NCBI RefSeq assembly: GCF_016545825.1
Contig: NC_052622.1
Location: 873,001 to 937,000, forward strand
From: Eucalyptus grandis
Lineage: Eukaryota; Streptophyta; Magnoliopsida; Myrtales; Myrtaceae
DNA: 64,000 bases
Reading direction: 5' to 3'
Made by a program: the position numbers and the translations under genes. Of this stretch, positions 25,310 to 37,600 are shown piece after piece (within the stretch, counting starts at the first letter, position 1; each line of letters starts with the position of its first letter). The notes beneath the pieces are model-generated. The model ran no database searches. It saw only the letters and a program-made list of their open reading frames with translations, and was not told where the DNA came from.

Positions 25310-26090
25310 GGATAAGTGTTTCAAAAGTTTTAAACCTATTGCATGACGGTTAATTCGGTTTTAAACTTTTCAACTTAATCAATTTAGTTTTAAATTTTTG
25401 ACAATATTCCAATGTCATGCTTCCAACTAATTTTGACTGGAAATCACTGATGTAGATGCAGACCATTTTCTATGGCCGGATGTTGATGCTAATGGAGACG
25501 ATATTTGCAATTTTTCATAAAATTTACTAAATTTTTATTATCTTTCCTGTTTTTGTCTTTCCTTTTTTACCACTATTCATCTTCCCAGATGGGCCAGCCA
25601 TCACCAAGGCCTTGTCATTTAAGCCACCATTCTATGAAGATGAATAGTGGGAAAAAAGAAGAAGAAAAATTCAAAAGAGAATGCAAAAATCATCTATTGC
25701 TCATGTTATATAGGACAAACGGCATTAATTGGCTTGCCACCTTAGTGATTTCTTATTAAAATTGGCTAGAAAGATTACGTTGAAAAATCATCCACCATTC
25801 CAAGAAGATGAACAATGGAAAAAAAAAAAAAGAAAAGGAAAAAAAAAAATGAGAAAATTCAGAACATTCAAAAGAAAATGCAAAAATCATCAATGGCAAC
25901 ACTGCTCATGCCATATAGGACAATCGACATTGATTAGACCGCCACGTTAGCGATTCCCAATTAAAATTAGCTAGAAGGATTATGTTGAAAACTTGTCAAA
26001 GATTTATGACTAAATTAGTCGAATTGAAAAGTTAGAATTATATTGACCGTTGTATAATAATTTTAGGACTTTTCGAATAATTTCTCCTAA
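25310..26090. mobile_element. Mutator-like TIR element with 8-bp TSD
   Basis: Diverged inverted ends of over 100 bp (inverted right end AGGAGAAATTATTCGAAAAG; left end AAGTGTTTCAAAAGTTTTAA) belong to the same family as 51363-52325. CACAAGAG is repeated at 25302-25309 and 26091-26098. The interior has a direct duplication of about 180 bp (25620-25800 against 25805-25990). No intact protein. Confidence 0.6.
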
Positions 26091-26394
26091 CACAAGAGTT
26101 GATGTCAAAGCCTCTTCCACAGACCATGTCGGGACAGGGAAGCATATTCCTTTTAAAGTTCAATTTGATTTCAGTTTTTCTCGTCCTCTAAGATGATTCA
26201 ATTTTGAAGATTTTTTTGATGTTTGAGGTTGAAGCAGATGAAAAAACTAGGAATATTTAATGAAGCATCTATTCTCCAAAATGCAAAATTTACATCAAGG
26301 CAGGGGTTACTGTTGGGTAAACTTTTCTACATTAACCAAGGACAAAAGGAGAAGGAAAAAAACAAAACAAAAATTAGCTGATGTATTACAGCTC

Positions 26395-26400
26395 TTTATT
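26395..26400 (-). terminator. Candidate polyadenylation signal, GA20ox
   Basis: AATAAA on the minus strand lies about 300 nt after the GA20ox stop codon at 26699. Nothing coding lies between. Confidence 0.4.
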
Positions 26401-26698
26401 GGTTCTCATGTTTCTTGATCTCTTGCCCTTTGATCATCGTGACCATCATGGGTGCCAGTACTATCTGGCTACAGAAGACGTACCCTTGAAGGTAAAAGAT
26501 ATTTTGGCTTTTCCTCTAACTCTCTGTTTGTCCCTCTCCAACGTCCTTTAAAAAAACCCACCACTTCCCTTTTGATCTCTCTTCTTTGTCGTCGTCAATG
26601 TCATCTTCTTTCCTTTGGCAGAGAGGCTCTTTCACCCTTTTGTTAGCCGCAACTTTTCGGACCTCCAAATAGATCTCTCTACTTGTGACAAATCTTCA

Positions 26699-28174
26699 TC
26701 ACCGAACTGGTTCAGATGTTCTCTGTTGAAGCCAGTTGGTGAATGCTCGGAGCGTGTTCATGTCGGCCCTGTAATGCTTCTGAGTGAACTCGAGGAGCAC
26801 CGGCCATGTGAAGTCCGGGTACGCTCTCGGACAGGACATTGCGACTAGCTCACTCGGTGGTCTCACCACTTTGTCGCTCCTCGGGCACAAGAAGAAGGCG
26901 AGGGACTTCCTCGGAGTTCGGCTGTTCACCACTGCTCTGTGCAAACAGCTCTTGTATAGCCCGTTTGATAGAGCCTGTTGTGACCCAACAAAAAGAGAAA
27001 AATTACAGTTAAATTAGCCCTTAGCCGAATAGATACAAATTTGGGGATAGATTTCTAATGATTGACTAGACAATGGGCACAAATCAACGCCATATACTGT
27101 GAGACTTACCATGAAAGTGTCGCCGATGTTGACGACGAACGCGTTGAAGTTCGGGCTGATGGAACGCCACTCGTTGTCGACGAACACTTGGAGCCCGCCA
27201 ACTTGGTCCTGGTGTAGGATGGTTAAGGATGTCGGGTCGCAGTGGGGACCGGTTCCTAGGGTGAGGTCCGGCTTCTGGCACGGAGGGTAGTAGTTGAGCC
27301 TCATGATCGAATCGTTGCTTTCGAAGAACTCCCTGAAATGGTCTCTGCCGATTCCTAGGCTCATTCCTAGCAGCTCCATTATTCCTAGAGACAGTCTGCT
27401 CATGGCCTCACAATAGTCCTGGTACACCCTCCTGAAACACAAGAAAACCAAAATCATCATCTGTCTTGGTACACACTACACATAAAACTATAGAGTTATT
27501 GACTAATCTCTTCATAGATTGATGCTAATAAAGTGTGGGGGAAATTATGTTTTCTTTCGACGACCGAGGAACATGCTCGATTGTCACGAAAGAAATGGGC
27601 GATAGGTTTCGTACCCGGATTGCTCAAACTCTTCGCCCATGGTGTTCTTGAAGTAGTCTTCCACGACATTGGCCGAGCTTTTCTCGGCGGAGTAGCCGAA
27701 GGAAAGCGTTTCTTTCCATGGGAGCTTGGAAGAGAACCTGCCAGTGAAACTGCTGGCATATCCACAATGCTCACCGAGCTTCCTCTGAGCCCTCTGCTTC
27801 TCGCTGAGCGGTAACCCGAAGAATTTGTCCATGTACTTGTGAGCGTCCGATATGAGGCCAGCATCCACGCCGTGATTGACGACAAGGAAGAAGCCGTGCT
27901 TCTGGCACGCATCCCCCACGAGCCTCGATGCCTCCTCGGAGGCACTCGGGTCTTTGGAGAGGAACCCGTCCAAGTCGATGAGCGGGACGGCGAGATCCGG
28001 GGCGTTCGCACACGGCTTTTCCTCGTCGGGCCAAATGAACTGTTTCGGGATGTCGGGTTGGTGCCGGATCACCGAGGCGTCAAAAACTAGATGTTTTTTA
28101 TCCTCTCTGGCTTCATCTTTGTGCTGCGGAGGCATGGCTGGTGAGGTTTTACTTGTGAGGCAATCAACTGCCAT
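26699..28174 (-). CDS. GA20ox: Gibberellin 20-oxidase (2-oxoglutarate/Fe(II) dioxygenase)
   Basis: Exons 28174-27615, 27431-27110 and 26974-26699 join in phase to give 385 residues, the usual family size, with the intron positions typical of the family. The enzyme carries out successive oxidations at C-20 of GA12/GA53 to give GA9/GA20, a rate-limiting cytosolic step of gibberellin synthesis. Visible signatures are LPWKET at 151-156 (diagnostic for GA20ox among plant dioxygenases), NYYPPCQKP at 233-241, Fe ligands His250, Asp252 and His306, and the 2-oxoglutarate-binding Arg316-x-Ser318. The N-terminal half carries the usual non-haem dioxygenase fold with [12 protein letters not shown]. The first intron has GTACGA/CAG and the second GTAAGT/CAG borders. 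GA20ox genes are commonly feedback-repressed by gibberellin, but nothing here shows this directly. Which GA20ox paralogue it is cannot be told from the sequence alone. Confidence 0.97.
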
Positions 28175-28322
28175 TGCATTCAGGAAGCTATATATGTGAG
28201 CCGACTTTTTTCCTGTGCAGGGGAAATGAGGGAGGAGTGGGCGGGGAATAAATTTGAGAGTTGGGATAAAAGAAAAGCCAAGGCCGTTTATGGGGGGAGA
28301 TGAGTGCACAAAATGTGGGAAT

Positions 28323-28329
28323 CTTTATA
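28323..28329 (-). promoter_or_regulatory. Candidate TATA box of GA20ox
   Basis: TATAAAG on the minus strand lies about 150 bp before the ATG at 28174. It predicts transcription start near 28295 and a leader of about 120 nt. Confidence 0.55.
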
Positions 28330-29749
28330 GCTCTCTATCTGGAGCTGTGTAACCTGTTTGTTTGCAAACGAGGACCACAAAGAGAGTGAATTTGCATCGG
28401 TTGGTGCTTGTCAATTTGACAAAAAAGATTTTAGTAATTTTCACACTATTATATTGCCCCAATTTGATTCTAGGAGTGTTGTCCTTTCTGTAGTTGCCAA
28501 AGGAGCTTTTCCCAATGGCGTTTTTGGCGTTTCTTTGGAGGAAAGAGAAGGAGTGCTAATGTCACCCTGTCTTCTGTATCTGCCCAATCAAAATCATTTA
28601 GAGTCAGCTACGCCATTCCAAGTTTGGCTCACAACAGAGCAAAGTGGCTGAAAAAAATGGGGGACGAAATAATGGGCAGGAAATATTTTGCATCTGCTTT
28701 TCACACTAAGAAATAAAAACCGAAGCTTTTGTTGTGGTGGTAAAGAGAACGGTGAGTTCTTGCGGGGAGGGACTGAACTGATGGTGATTTGGGGGAAAGA
28801 AGGAACTTTTGTTGAGGATCTTCTTTCCCTTTTACCTGAGGGGAATTGAAAAACCAAATTTTGATTGGGAGTCAAGGAACTTCTGCCCTTGGGAAAAGAG
28901 ACAAGGGGAATGTTTTGGAGGAAGCTACAAGCTCTTGAGGCAAAATCACAGGACCTTAAATGAGCCAGAGAGAGAGAGAGAGAGAGAGATGATGGTGATT
29001 CGTTCATGTAAGGAGGGACAATCTTTTAGGACAAGAGGACCCGGACAGAGATTTGTTCTGAGGTCTGTAATTCAGAATCTGCGCATTGCAGTTGCAGGGG
29101 TCGATACAGAGGGTCTGAGGGTTTTGGTCCTGGTATTTATAAGTTGAGACTTGAGATGATCTGTTCCTTGGGGTGTTAATTCAGACACATGAAGGTTATT
29201 TCTGTTTCTTGCATATGCTTTGCATTCATCGCCTCGAGTAAATATGCAATTATGTTCCAATAATCGAGTCTATAAGATGTGAAAAAGTGGGGCTAACAGC
29301 ATAGGCTCACTTGGAATAATGTCAATTCTCAATATTGCGATTGGCTCTATTCGTTATATCGGTAATTGAACTAGTTTATACTATACTTGTGAGAAAAAAA
29401 AGTCATAATATTTTGCCCTCTTCACAAAGCAACTTTTGCATATGTGAGTCCTTCTCACCTAAATGGAGTCTCATGTAGGCTAACCTTGGTTTACAAAGAA
29501 ATAACAGCATTGGGCATTTTGGAAGCTTGCCAAATAGACTCTATATGTAAGTAAAAAGATCTATAGACATTATGAAATTTTACTAATTATTGCTACTAAG
29601 CCGATTGGTGTTGTCTATATTTGAATTACTCCATGAATATAACTATAAGTGCAATCGAATTATAATGAGATCAATTAAATTATAATATTAGAGTTTATAT
29701 TACTAAGTACACGAAACTATTAGGTATGATATATAAGGGAAAATACAAT
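28330..29749. other. Intergenic sequence upstream of GA20ox
   Basis: Probable promoter region of GA20ox up to about 29.3 kb. Contains the GA repeat at 28969-28989. No supported gene on either strand. Confidence 0.5.
28969..28989. repeat. (GA)n microsatellite
   Basis: Lies about 640 bp upstream of the GA20ox TATA box. Confidence 0.9.
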
Positions 29750-31345
29750 CTCGTCGAAAGGAGTAACAACACTTGAGACAAAGGCATTTACCAAATCGGA
29801 AGTAAATTAATTTACATTTGAATGGAGTAAATCCTTCAAGATGAAGTAATTTCCTTATAGGAAGTTACCTGGAAAGGAGTAAATTTTGCCTAGAAACTAG
29901 TCGCATCACTTTATAGAAAGCGCGAAAGCAGTGGGTTACTTTTTTTTTTGTCGGTACAGTGGATTACTTTAAAAGGAGCAATTAACATTGAAAGCCGTAA
30001 CATCTTTCACTTTCCATTTATTCCGCAAAACATATTTTTCAATAAAGTATCTTTTTTTTCGGACATTTGAATCTCTTAGGAAATGGAGATTGACGGAAAA
30101 TATTTTCCTATAAAAGTTTAAATTCAAAAAATGATTTTTCTTTAAAAAATCAAAAATCATTTTCAAAATATAACTCGGTATCAACACTTAAATCAGAAAC
30201 TCTGCATTTGGGCACAAAAATCCCAATATTACTCTTCAGGCCCCTCGCAACAAGGCCGGGTCTTTGGTGCCCTGACCCAAGTCCATCGAGGCTTTGCCCT
30301 GGATATTGGTGCTTGTACCTGGGACACCAATCTTGGTAATATTGAGGTTAAGCCTAGGTCCTTGGCACCCGTGCTAGGTTCCATTGAGGCCAAATTTTTT
30401 AAAATATTAGAATCTTTTAATTATTTATTTTTTTCTTTTTTTGCTTTCTTTTTCCTTCTTCTTTCGCCAATCGTCAAGTTTTAGCGATAGTTAACAACCA
30501 ACTATAGGTGCGGGCCAACCTTGCGAGGTTGAGCTTTCTTGAGGCTGGCGAGGCTCGAGCTCGAGCTTGCTTGAGGCTGGTGAGGTCAACCTCGCTTGTC
30601 TCCTTGACCAATGGTGGAAGAAGGAAAAAGAAAATAAAAATTATACAAAATTTTTAGTTTTTTTTTTAATTACAAAAAAAAAAAGTCCATGTTAGCGTGC
30701 CTGTACCATATAAGATTGCTAACATTCACGTTAGCAATTTTCAATCAAATGAGATTTTTCTCACCAAACGACAAAAGATATTTTTTAGTTCATTTTCAAT
30801 TCTTAGTTAAACACAGAAAAATATTATTATTTTCCTGAAAAATAACTTCTCAAAAAATATTTTTCATAAATATCACATTTTCTGCCAAAGAAATAGAACT
30901 CAAAATGAAATAATTTACCTTATAACAAGTGTGAAAGTTGTGATTTACTTTAGAAGGAGTAATTTACTTCGAAAGAAGTAACATCTTTTAAAATGAATTC
31001 ATTTTATAGGATAATTCACCTTTAAAGAAGTAATCTGAGTGACTGCCAATTCTTCATCTTGGTAATGTTACTTATTCCTAGCAAATCATTAACAAAATAT
31101 AATCGTTGTAAAATACCTTATCAAATCATAGATGCAAATTAAAGTTTATAAATTATGTTTCGTATCCATAAAATAATTTCCAACATTGTAGATTACCTCA
31201 GGGTTCATGACAATTTATGTTTAGACACTTTCATAGACAATGATAATATTTTTTGATCACTGATTTTTTTATGTGATAAATGAAATTATTTTAAGGGAAA
31301 TATTTTTCTAATAATTTATCTTCCGCGAAACAAACGGAGCCTGAA
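29750..31345. repeat. MITE-rich spacer with dispersed GGAGTAA/GAAGTAA words
   Basis: At least eight words of the type AAAGGAGTAA or AAGAAGTAA occur near 29759, 29823, 29842, 29874, 29972, 30954, 30973 and 31026. They flank a GC-rich GAGGCT-type block (30240-30610) and AT-rich MITE-like pieces ending near CGAAACAAACGGAGCC (31325-31342). This looks like one element or array interrupted by another. No coding sequence is supported. Confidence 0.4.
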
Positions 31346-31639
31346 TATCCTCTCTCTCTTTTTTTTTTTCCTTTTCATTTATGGCTAAGAATTTGCTCTT
31401 CGAAGAATCCATTTTTAGAAAACCTTTCACAGCCTGTCGCTTGTTGCCGTTGCCGTTTACATATTAGCTTTCCAGCGATTCTAAGTCACTTGGCCCTCAC
31501 TATAATCATCAGCTCATCCTTGAACGTCCTTTTCATTACATTTCTTTTTTCCAAGACACAATTATCCTCCTATATTACTGGAATCTGCACTATCTAATTT
31601 AATCTAATTTATCGTATTCTGAAATGATATTAATTAGAG

Positions 31640-31930
31640 CCACACTAATTTTCTTTCCAACTTTAATAATTTAATCTTAAACTTTTATATGAAATTTCAA
31701 CATAATCCATCTAATCAATTCTTGCCAAAAATCATTGACATGATAGTGTGCCACGTACCATAATTAGTATTAACTGGATCATTACATTAGTGATATATGA
31801 TGAAAATTAATCAGAAGGGCTTTATTAGAATTTTGTGCAAATATTTAAGATTAAATTAGAATAATTGAAAATTTTCAAATTGAGTCAATATTTATGCAAT
31901 AGGTTTAGAGCTGATTGGATAATTTTTGTT
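31640..31930. mobile_element. Short inverted-repeat MITE
   Basis: About 290 bp, with arms around AATAATTTAATCTTAAACTT on the left and, inverted on the right, AATTTAATCTTAAATATTTG. The arm sequence resembles the subterminal part of the 444-1076 and 51363-52325 family. No coding sequence. Confidence 0.45.
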
Positions 31931-32710
31931 GAAGTTGGGTATCTTGGAATTTTCAAGCTTAGTGCACTTAATAAAAATTTAGCGTCATGCACCGTCCAGA
32001 ATTTCAAGCATTTGTAATTGGACTTAGTGGCCGAGTTGCCCCATTTCAGGCTATGCGTGGCCGAACAATTTAATGTTGTTTTTGGAAACTTTATAGGAAT
32101 ATTCGAACCAGGAAAGAAGAAAGAGGCCAATGGTAGGCATGTTAAAAATGGAGGAGACATTGTTTTGCCGTCCTGTCACTTTTTTTCTTTTTTTTTTGGT
32201 TTGGTCTGACCGTCCTGTCACTTGAAATGGTCGAAAATGAAGGGGGATTTCGTTAGAAGTCATTAATCTTGGGTAAGAAATTCAATCAAGTCCAAAAACG
32301 TTTCAATTAGTGCAGTCCACTACCAATCATTTTGAAAAAAGTGCCTCAGCTTGATGCTGTCTAGGTTGGCGGTCTATAATTGGCTCCAAGTAACCCGATG
32401 AGACTGACAAGAGAAAAATGAAATGACAAATTGGTCCCTTACTTTTAGCTCTAATTAGAAAAAGTATTATACATTTCGAAAAAAAAAATATGAATTTGTT
32501 ACGAATGCTCTATGTAAAATACTCCACATTTGAAGCAGTTCAAGTCAATATAAAGGTCAAATTGTAAAAGTCACGGGTGTTACGACAAAAAGATAAAGAT
32601 AAAAAAGTAGAAGGGATCCTAAATAGATTCTTCTGTGATTGTACTGTACCAAAAAGTGAAAAGGCCAGGATGGGATTACATTAAATACTTAATATTTGGG
32701 GCTTATCGTG

Positions 32711-32716
<6 letters not shown>

Positions 32717-32743
<27 letters not shown>
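32717..32743. repeat. (TA)n microsatellite
   Basis: TA run in spacer just left of the TIR element at 32861. Confidence 0.9.
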
Positions 32744-32860
32744 TTCTGCATTACACACAAAATTTTCTCTTCTTTGGGAATATTTAACATGGAAAATCTG
32801 TTTTTCCCCAGTTTTGGGAGTGCATGGTAGAAGCTCGATAGCTTCGCTTGGAGAGATCAC

Positions 32861-33680
32861 TAAGGGTACGTTTGACAACTTGTCAAATAGTAACAATTTT
32901 TGTTCTTTTGTTCTCGGAAGTAAATTTGGAACAAAAATTCGTTTGGTAAAATTTTTAATCTTGGAAACAAATTTTTATTTTTTTGTTCCCTAAAGTAGAT
33001 TTGGAATAGAATTGAGAAATAAAAAGAAATTGATTTTTTGTTCTTGGGAATAATTTTAGAATCAAGTCAATCCTTTTTTTCTTTTTTCTTATTCTTCTTC
33101 CCCCTCTTCTTTTCTTCAACCGTTGCCGCTGCCGCTTGTTGGCAACCAAGTTGGAGAGGTCCGACAATCTCGTTGGAGGTTTGCTAGGCCAGGGCGAGGT
33201 TTGGTGAGCTTGTTGGAGGCTTGCCCAGCCATTGGCGAGGCTCGGCCTCACCAAATCTAGCGTGGCTAAGCCTCATCTAGCTACTGGTGAGGCTCGGCCA
33301 ACAAGGCGTGGCCTAGGCAAGGGTTGGCGACGCTCCAGCAAGGTTGTTGGCCCTCATCGGCCGGTCGTCGGTCATCCCAAGGCCAGCGATTGATAACCCT
33401 TGAAGAAGAAGATGAGAAAGGAAATAAAAATAAAAAAAAAAAGAAGAAAGACGAAAAAAGAAAAAAAGTAATAAAATTATTTAAAAATTAAAAGAAAATG
33501 ATTTGAAATAGAAATTTTGAGAATGGTGCCAAACACAATTCTATTTCAGAAATTGAAATTTTGGACGATTCCAAACGACTTAAAATGTTTAGAAAATATT
33601 CTTGGGAACAGAATAAAAAAGGATAATTTCTAATCAGAAATTGTTCCCGGGAACAGAAACGTTACCAAAATGCACCCTAA
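32861..33680. mobile_element. TIR element with GC-rich core
   Basis: Left end TAAGGGTACGTTTGACAAC and inverted right end TTAGGGTGCATTTTGGTAAC are imperfect TIRs, with matching subterminal sequence on both arms (GGGAACAGA/TTGTTC words). The core at about 33120-33390 is GC-rich and full of GAGGCT/GAGGTTTGG words. No intact protein. Confidence 0.6.
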
Positions 33681-33992
33681 GAGTAAGTCAAAGTTTGAAC
33701 CATAAAGCTTTCCTTGAAAAATGTATCAATCAGATTACCTTATTGAGATATTCAACAAATACCAATACACATTAGGAATAAACCACCAATCAATATCGGC
33801 TTAGATACCATTTGTTGTGAGCACATAGTAGAAGCTTGATATTATGTCTATTGTATTTACATAGAGTTTATGATTGTATGAAATGACCAACTCAAACTAG
33901 CTGTGCAATTCTCTAATTGTTCCACTTAACGCAATCTTTTTGGGTCCAAAGGAAAGTTTTTTTTTTCTTTTCCATCTAATCGTGGGTCTAGG

Positions 33993-34670
33993 CTAAGGGC
34001 GCATTTGGAAACACCTTCCCAAAACCCCTTAAGCAAATGCAAGTCCCTTTTAGCAAAATTTTTGGAAAGCTTTGGGGAAATATAATTGCTTTTTGAGTCA
34101 TGAGAATTTCCGAAATGCAAATACAATTTTTTCTTTCAATTTTGCCCTCGCTCAACTTTCATAACTTCGAAAATGTTCCCACCTCATGCGATCCTAATAG
34201 CAAACTAGTTTGCCACTGGCCAGCCATGCCAAAGGTTGTGTGACCTCAAGGGAAGCTTGGCTCATGCAACCTCAGGTGGTGACACCTAGGTCAGAAGAAC
34301 CATCATCAGGGGTCACATGACCTTAGACAACAACCACAAGCTACGTTGCCTAGGTTGCACAGCCTAGGCAATGCTTAGGATAGCACGACCTCAAACAACA
34401 CTAGTCTCTGGCTGATTTGGCTCGTTGTTGACTGAATCCTGTCAGCAAATAATATGTGACTTTTTTTAATTAAAAAAAGAAGAAGAAGAAGCAAAAGTCC
34501 TTTTCAAAGTATAACTTTTTCCAAATGGCATTTAAGTCAAAATTGCTTTTGAATATGGTTTTAGAATACATTTTACTAAACATTTTTTGTATTTTCGAAA
34601 ACCTATTTAACCTAGAGGCCTTTGCATTTTCCCAAAAACTTTTTTCTAAAGCCAAACCAAACACCCTAAG
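33993..34670. mobile_element. TIR element with CCTAGGTCA/CTCAGG-rich core
   Basis: Left CTAAGGGCGCATTTGG and inverted right CTTAGGGTGTTTGGTTTGGC are TIRs, with complementary subterminal AAAAGC/TTTTGG blocks on both sides. The core (34195-34440) carries repeated words such as CACCTAGG and CCTCAGG. Related in its ends to 32861-33680 and 50696-51327. Non-coding. Confidence 0.5.
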
Positions 34671-37600
34671 AGGGAAGAATTTAGTTCATCCATTATTCTT
34701 TAACCATGAGAATTCACCCCACCCATGGCTGAGCAAATCATAGAAGCATATGTACATAAAGAGTACTTAATTCGTGGATGTTGAAGTCCAACCTAAAAAG
34801 GAGATTGGAAAGAGCAGCATATGGAATTTGACTTATGGTAGTGGACAACACGTGAAAGGTGTAGAAGCTGATTTTGACATAATGTTGGAATGTCCAATCC
34901 AAAAATTTGAACTCATAAGTAAATGAGACAACATGTATACAAAAAAATAAATAAATTCCACTATCAAGCAATGTGAGATTTTCAACGGTGAACTTGAAAT
35001 CTGTGGCTGCACTTGGTCAAAGTGTATACACCCTCTTGTCAAAAAGAAAACCAAGCAATTTTTTTTGAAGAAAATAAAGGAAAAGAAATACAAAGTGATC
35101 TAAATTTTTGTCAACGTAATCAATATACACACGCACTCAACGACTTGAAGTGCCCTTATAAGTGAAAAACTCGTCATTCTAAACAATAACAGAAAAAGGT
35201 TAGTATCTAAAGAAGAATAATGACATGACCGAAGATGTTATTGACCATTAAGTTTAATGGAGGTGATCCATCGTTATCCACTAACGAGATTTTTGTTTCC
35301 CCTGAAAAGGCCATGATCTTGCCGGTGGGTCAGGTGTCTATTTAGACTTTTGTGAGAAAATGGGTACAGAGACACAAAATTTTCAATTGGTTTAGCTTCA
35401 ACATTTTTCAACAAAAAACACAAGAGTATGCACATCTATCCCACTTATGTGGGCTCAACAAGAAGTCATGGGCATTGCCACCCCTCCCAAAAAGGAAATA
35501 AAGGTGCTAAATAATAAAATATTTTGAATAAAAGTTAGAGAGAGAGATGGTGTCAAATCAAGATTTTATACACATAGTAAATCAAGATTTTATACACATA
35601 GTTTTGGAATAATGGAAAGAAAAATGGTGGCAAGAGCTGAATTCATCTGTTGTTAAGAAGTTACGCCCACGAACGTTGACATTTCAACCAAGTTGATCAA
35701 GCGCACGACCAGCGGCGGGCCCAAGTGGCTGCCGGCGGCGTCCATCCTCCATCGTGGATGCTCGTTTTATACCTTGTCTATAGTTTATTAAAGTCCTCTT
35801 GAATTAGGGTTTCTTTGCAAAAGTTTATCTCGTTCGTCCCAATCCGAGTTCTACCTCGGCCACTGCAAATAACTTACCGCAAGAAACGCTCCGAGGGCCA
35901 AAAGAAAGAGAGAAACAAGACCAATAAAAAGTCACTTGAATAAGTATGTTAGGCCTGTACCGTGTCAAATTCACAGTAAAATATGTTTTATGTCAAAATT
36001 CTTTTTCCCCTTTTCAGTTTGACCTAATCTTGATGAATTCTTTTCTTCATTCGTGCTTTCCCACGAAGGGGAAGGGGTTGACTATCTGAGTACATCTCCG
36101 TATGTATATGTGCGTAGACGTTGACGTATCATCTCTAAAGGAGACGCTTCAAGATCAACTATCCATGCGCCATCAAAACCCTAGAGGTCGGACATCCTTG
36201 TCAACTAACTGTCGACTTGATACCTGATGAGAGGAAAGAGGTATCAACACACAAGCTGTGCGCACGGCGTTATATTTATTAATTAGGGGTTTAGTAATCC
36301 AAGGCCTCTGACAATTTTCAGCACTTCAACTAGTTCCTTTGTCAATTTGTACTTCAGCAACTTAGTGTGTCTCCAGAATCTACAAAAAGAGAGGAACCGG
36401 AGAACCAATCCGTAGGACCACTCTTCAGGTGCGTAGATATGTTGTGAATTATAATGTCAACAAGGCCACGCGACCTGTCCAGCACCTTCTCTTTATGTCT
36501 TTCAATGCCCATCCGCTTTTGGGGCGCATTATTCATCTATATAGTTTGGCAACTTGCACGCATGTCACCATTCAAGATGACATGTTAATCAATCAAGGGC
36601 AATGTTTTTTATCATGTTTTTATATATGCCAAGCGCCCGCATACTTAATTTAGATTTATGGAACCGAGGCAACATTTATTACTTTGATTAGTTTGGGCTT
36701 TCGGCAAGAATATTCAACAATATCCACCGCTGGTGCAATAGATGATAAGTTAAAATGAAAACTTTTCACATACATCTCTCCACTTGGACCCTTGCTAGTG
36801 AAATGAACCTATTTTAATGATGATGAATACATCCAGAAAAATTGCATAAAGTTCTGACCACTGTTAAAGAAAGCTGTTCCTCTCGGAAGATGAGATTTCA
36901 AAAGATGGGAATGGAAACATGTGTAGGAGCACTTACAATTGATTGAATAGGTTTTTGACGCTTGGGAGAATGAATAATTGATCCTTAATGGAGTTGCATG
37001 TAGCTCTCGTACTTAGCTTTGTTTTTTTCTTATCAAAAATACGAAGTGGCGAAGTTATCAATGACAAGACTTGAACCTATAAATAATATCAGAGAGAGAG
37101 AGAGCTAACTTCTATTCTTCCCATTATATTAATTGTAAAGCATATATCAAAATGCGACGTTCAAGATTAATTTAAGCAAAGATTAGGAACATATGATTTC
37201 TGACCAATCTTTACGTGGGAGGGAAGAGAAACAAACAAAACAAAAACCAATTCATCTCTCTTAGTCAAATCACATCATACAAAACTATCGCTATCGAACA
37301 GTACAGGCTCGGTTTGTTCCCAAGCCCGACAAGATCTTGTGGGGAATATTGATCATCTTGGATATACGTTTTGTCTAAAATGCCCAACAAAGCCATGCGC
37401 TCTTGGTATGCCAAATCACCTTTAACCACATTTTACTCTCCAATAAGCCAACACCTATAATCTCCACTCGCTTCTCTGTTGAATGCCAATTTATCCATAT
37501 ATAGTAACTTGCTTTTCCTAAGAATACTCTCCCTTTCTCATCTTTCTTGGACATGCAGTGCCAGAAGTGGCACGACTAAATAAATAAATAAAGGTAGTAG

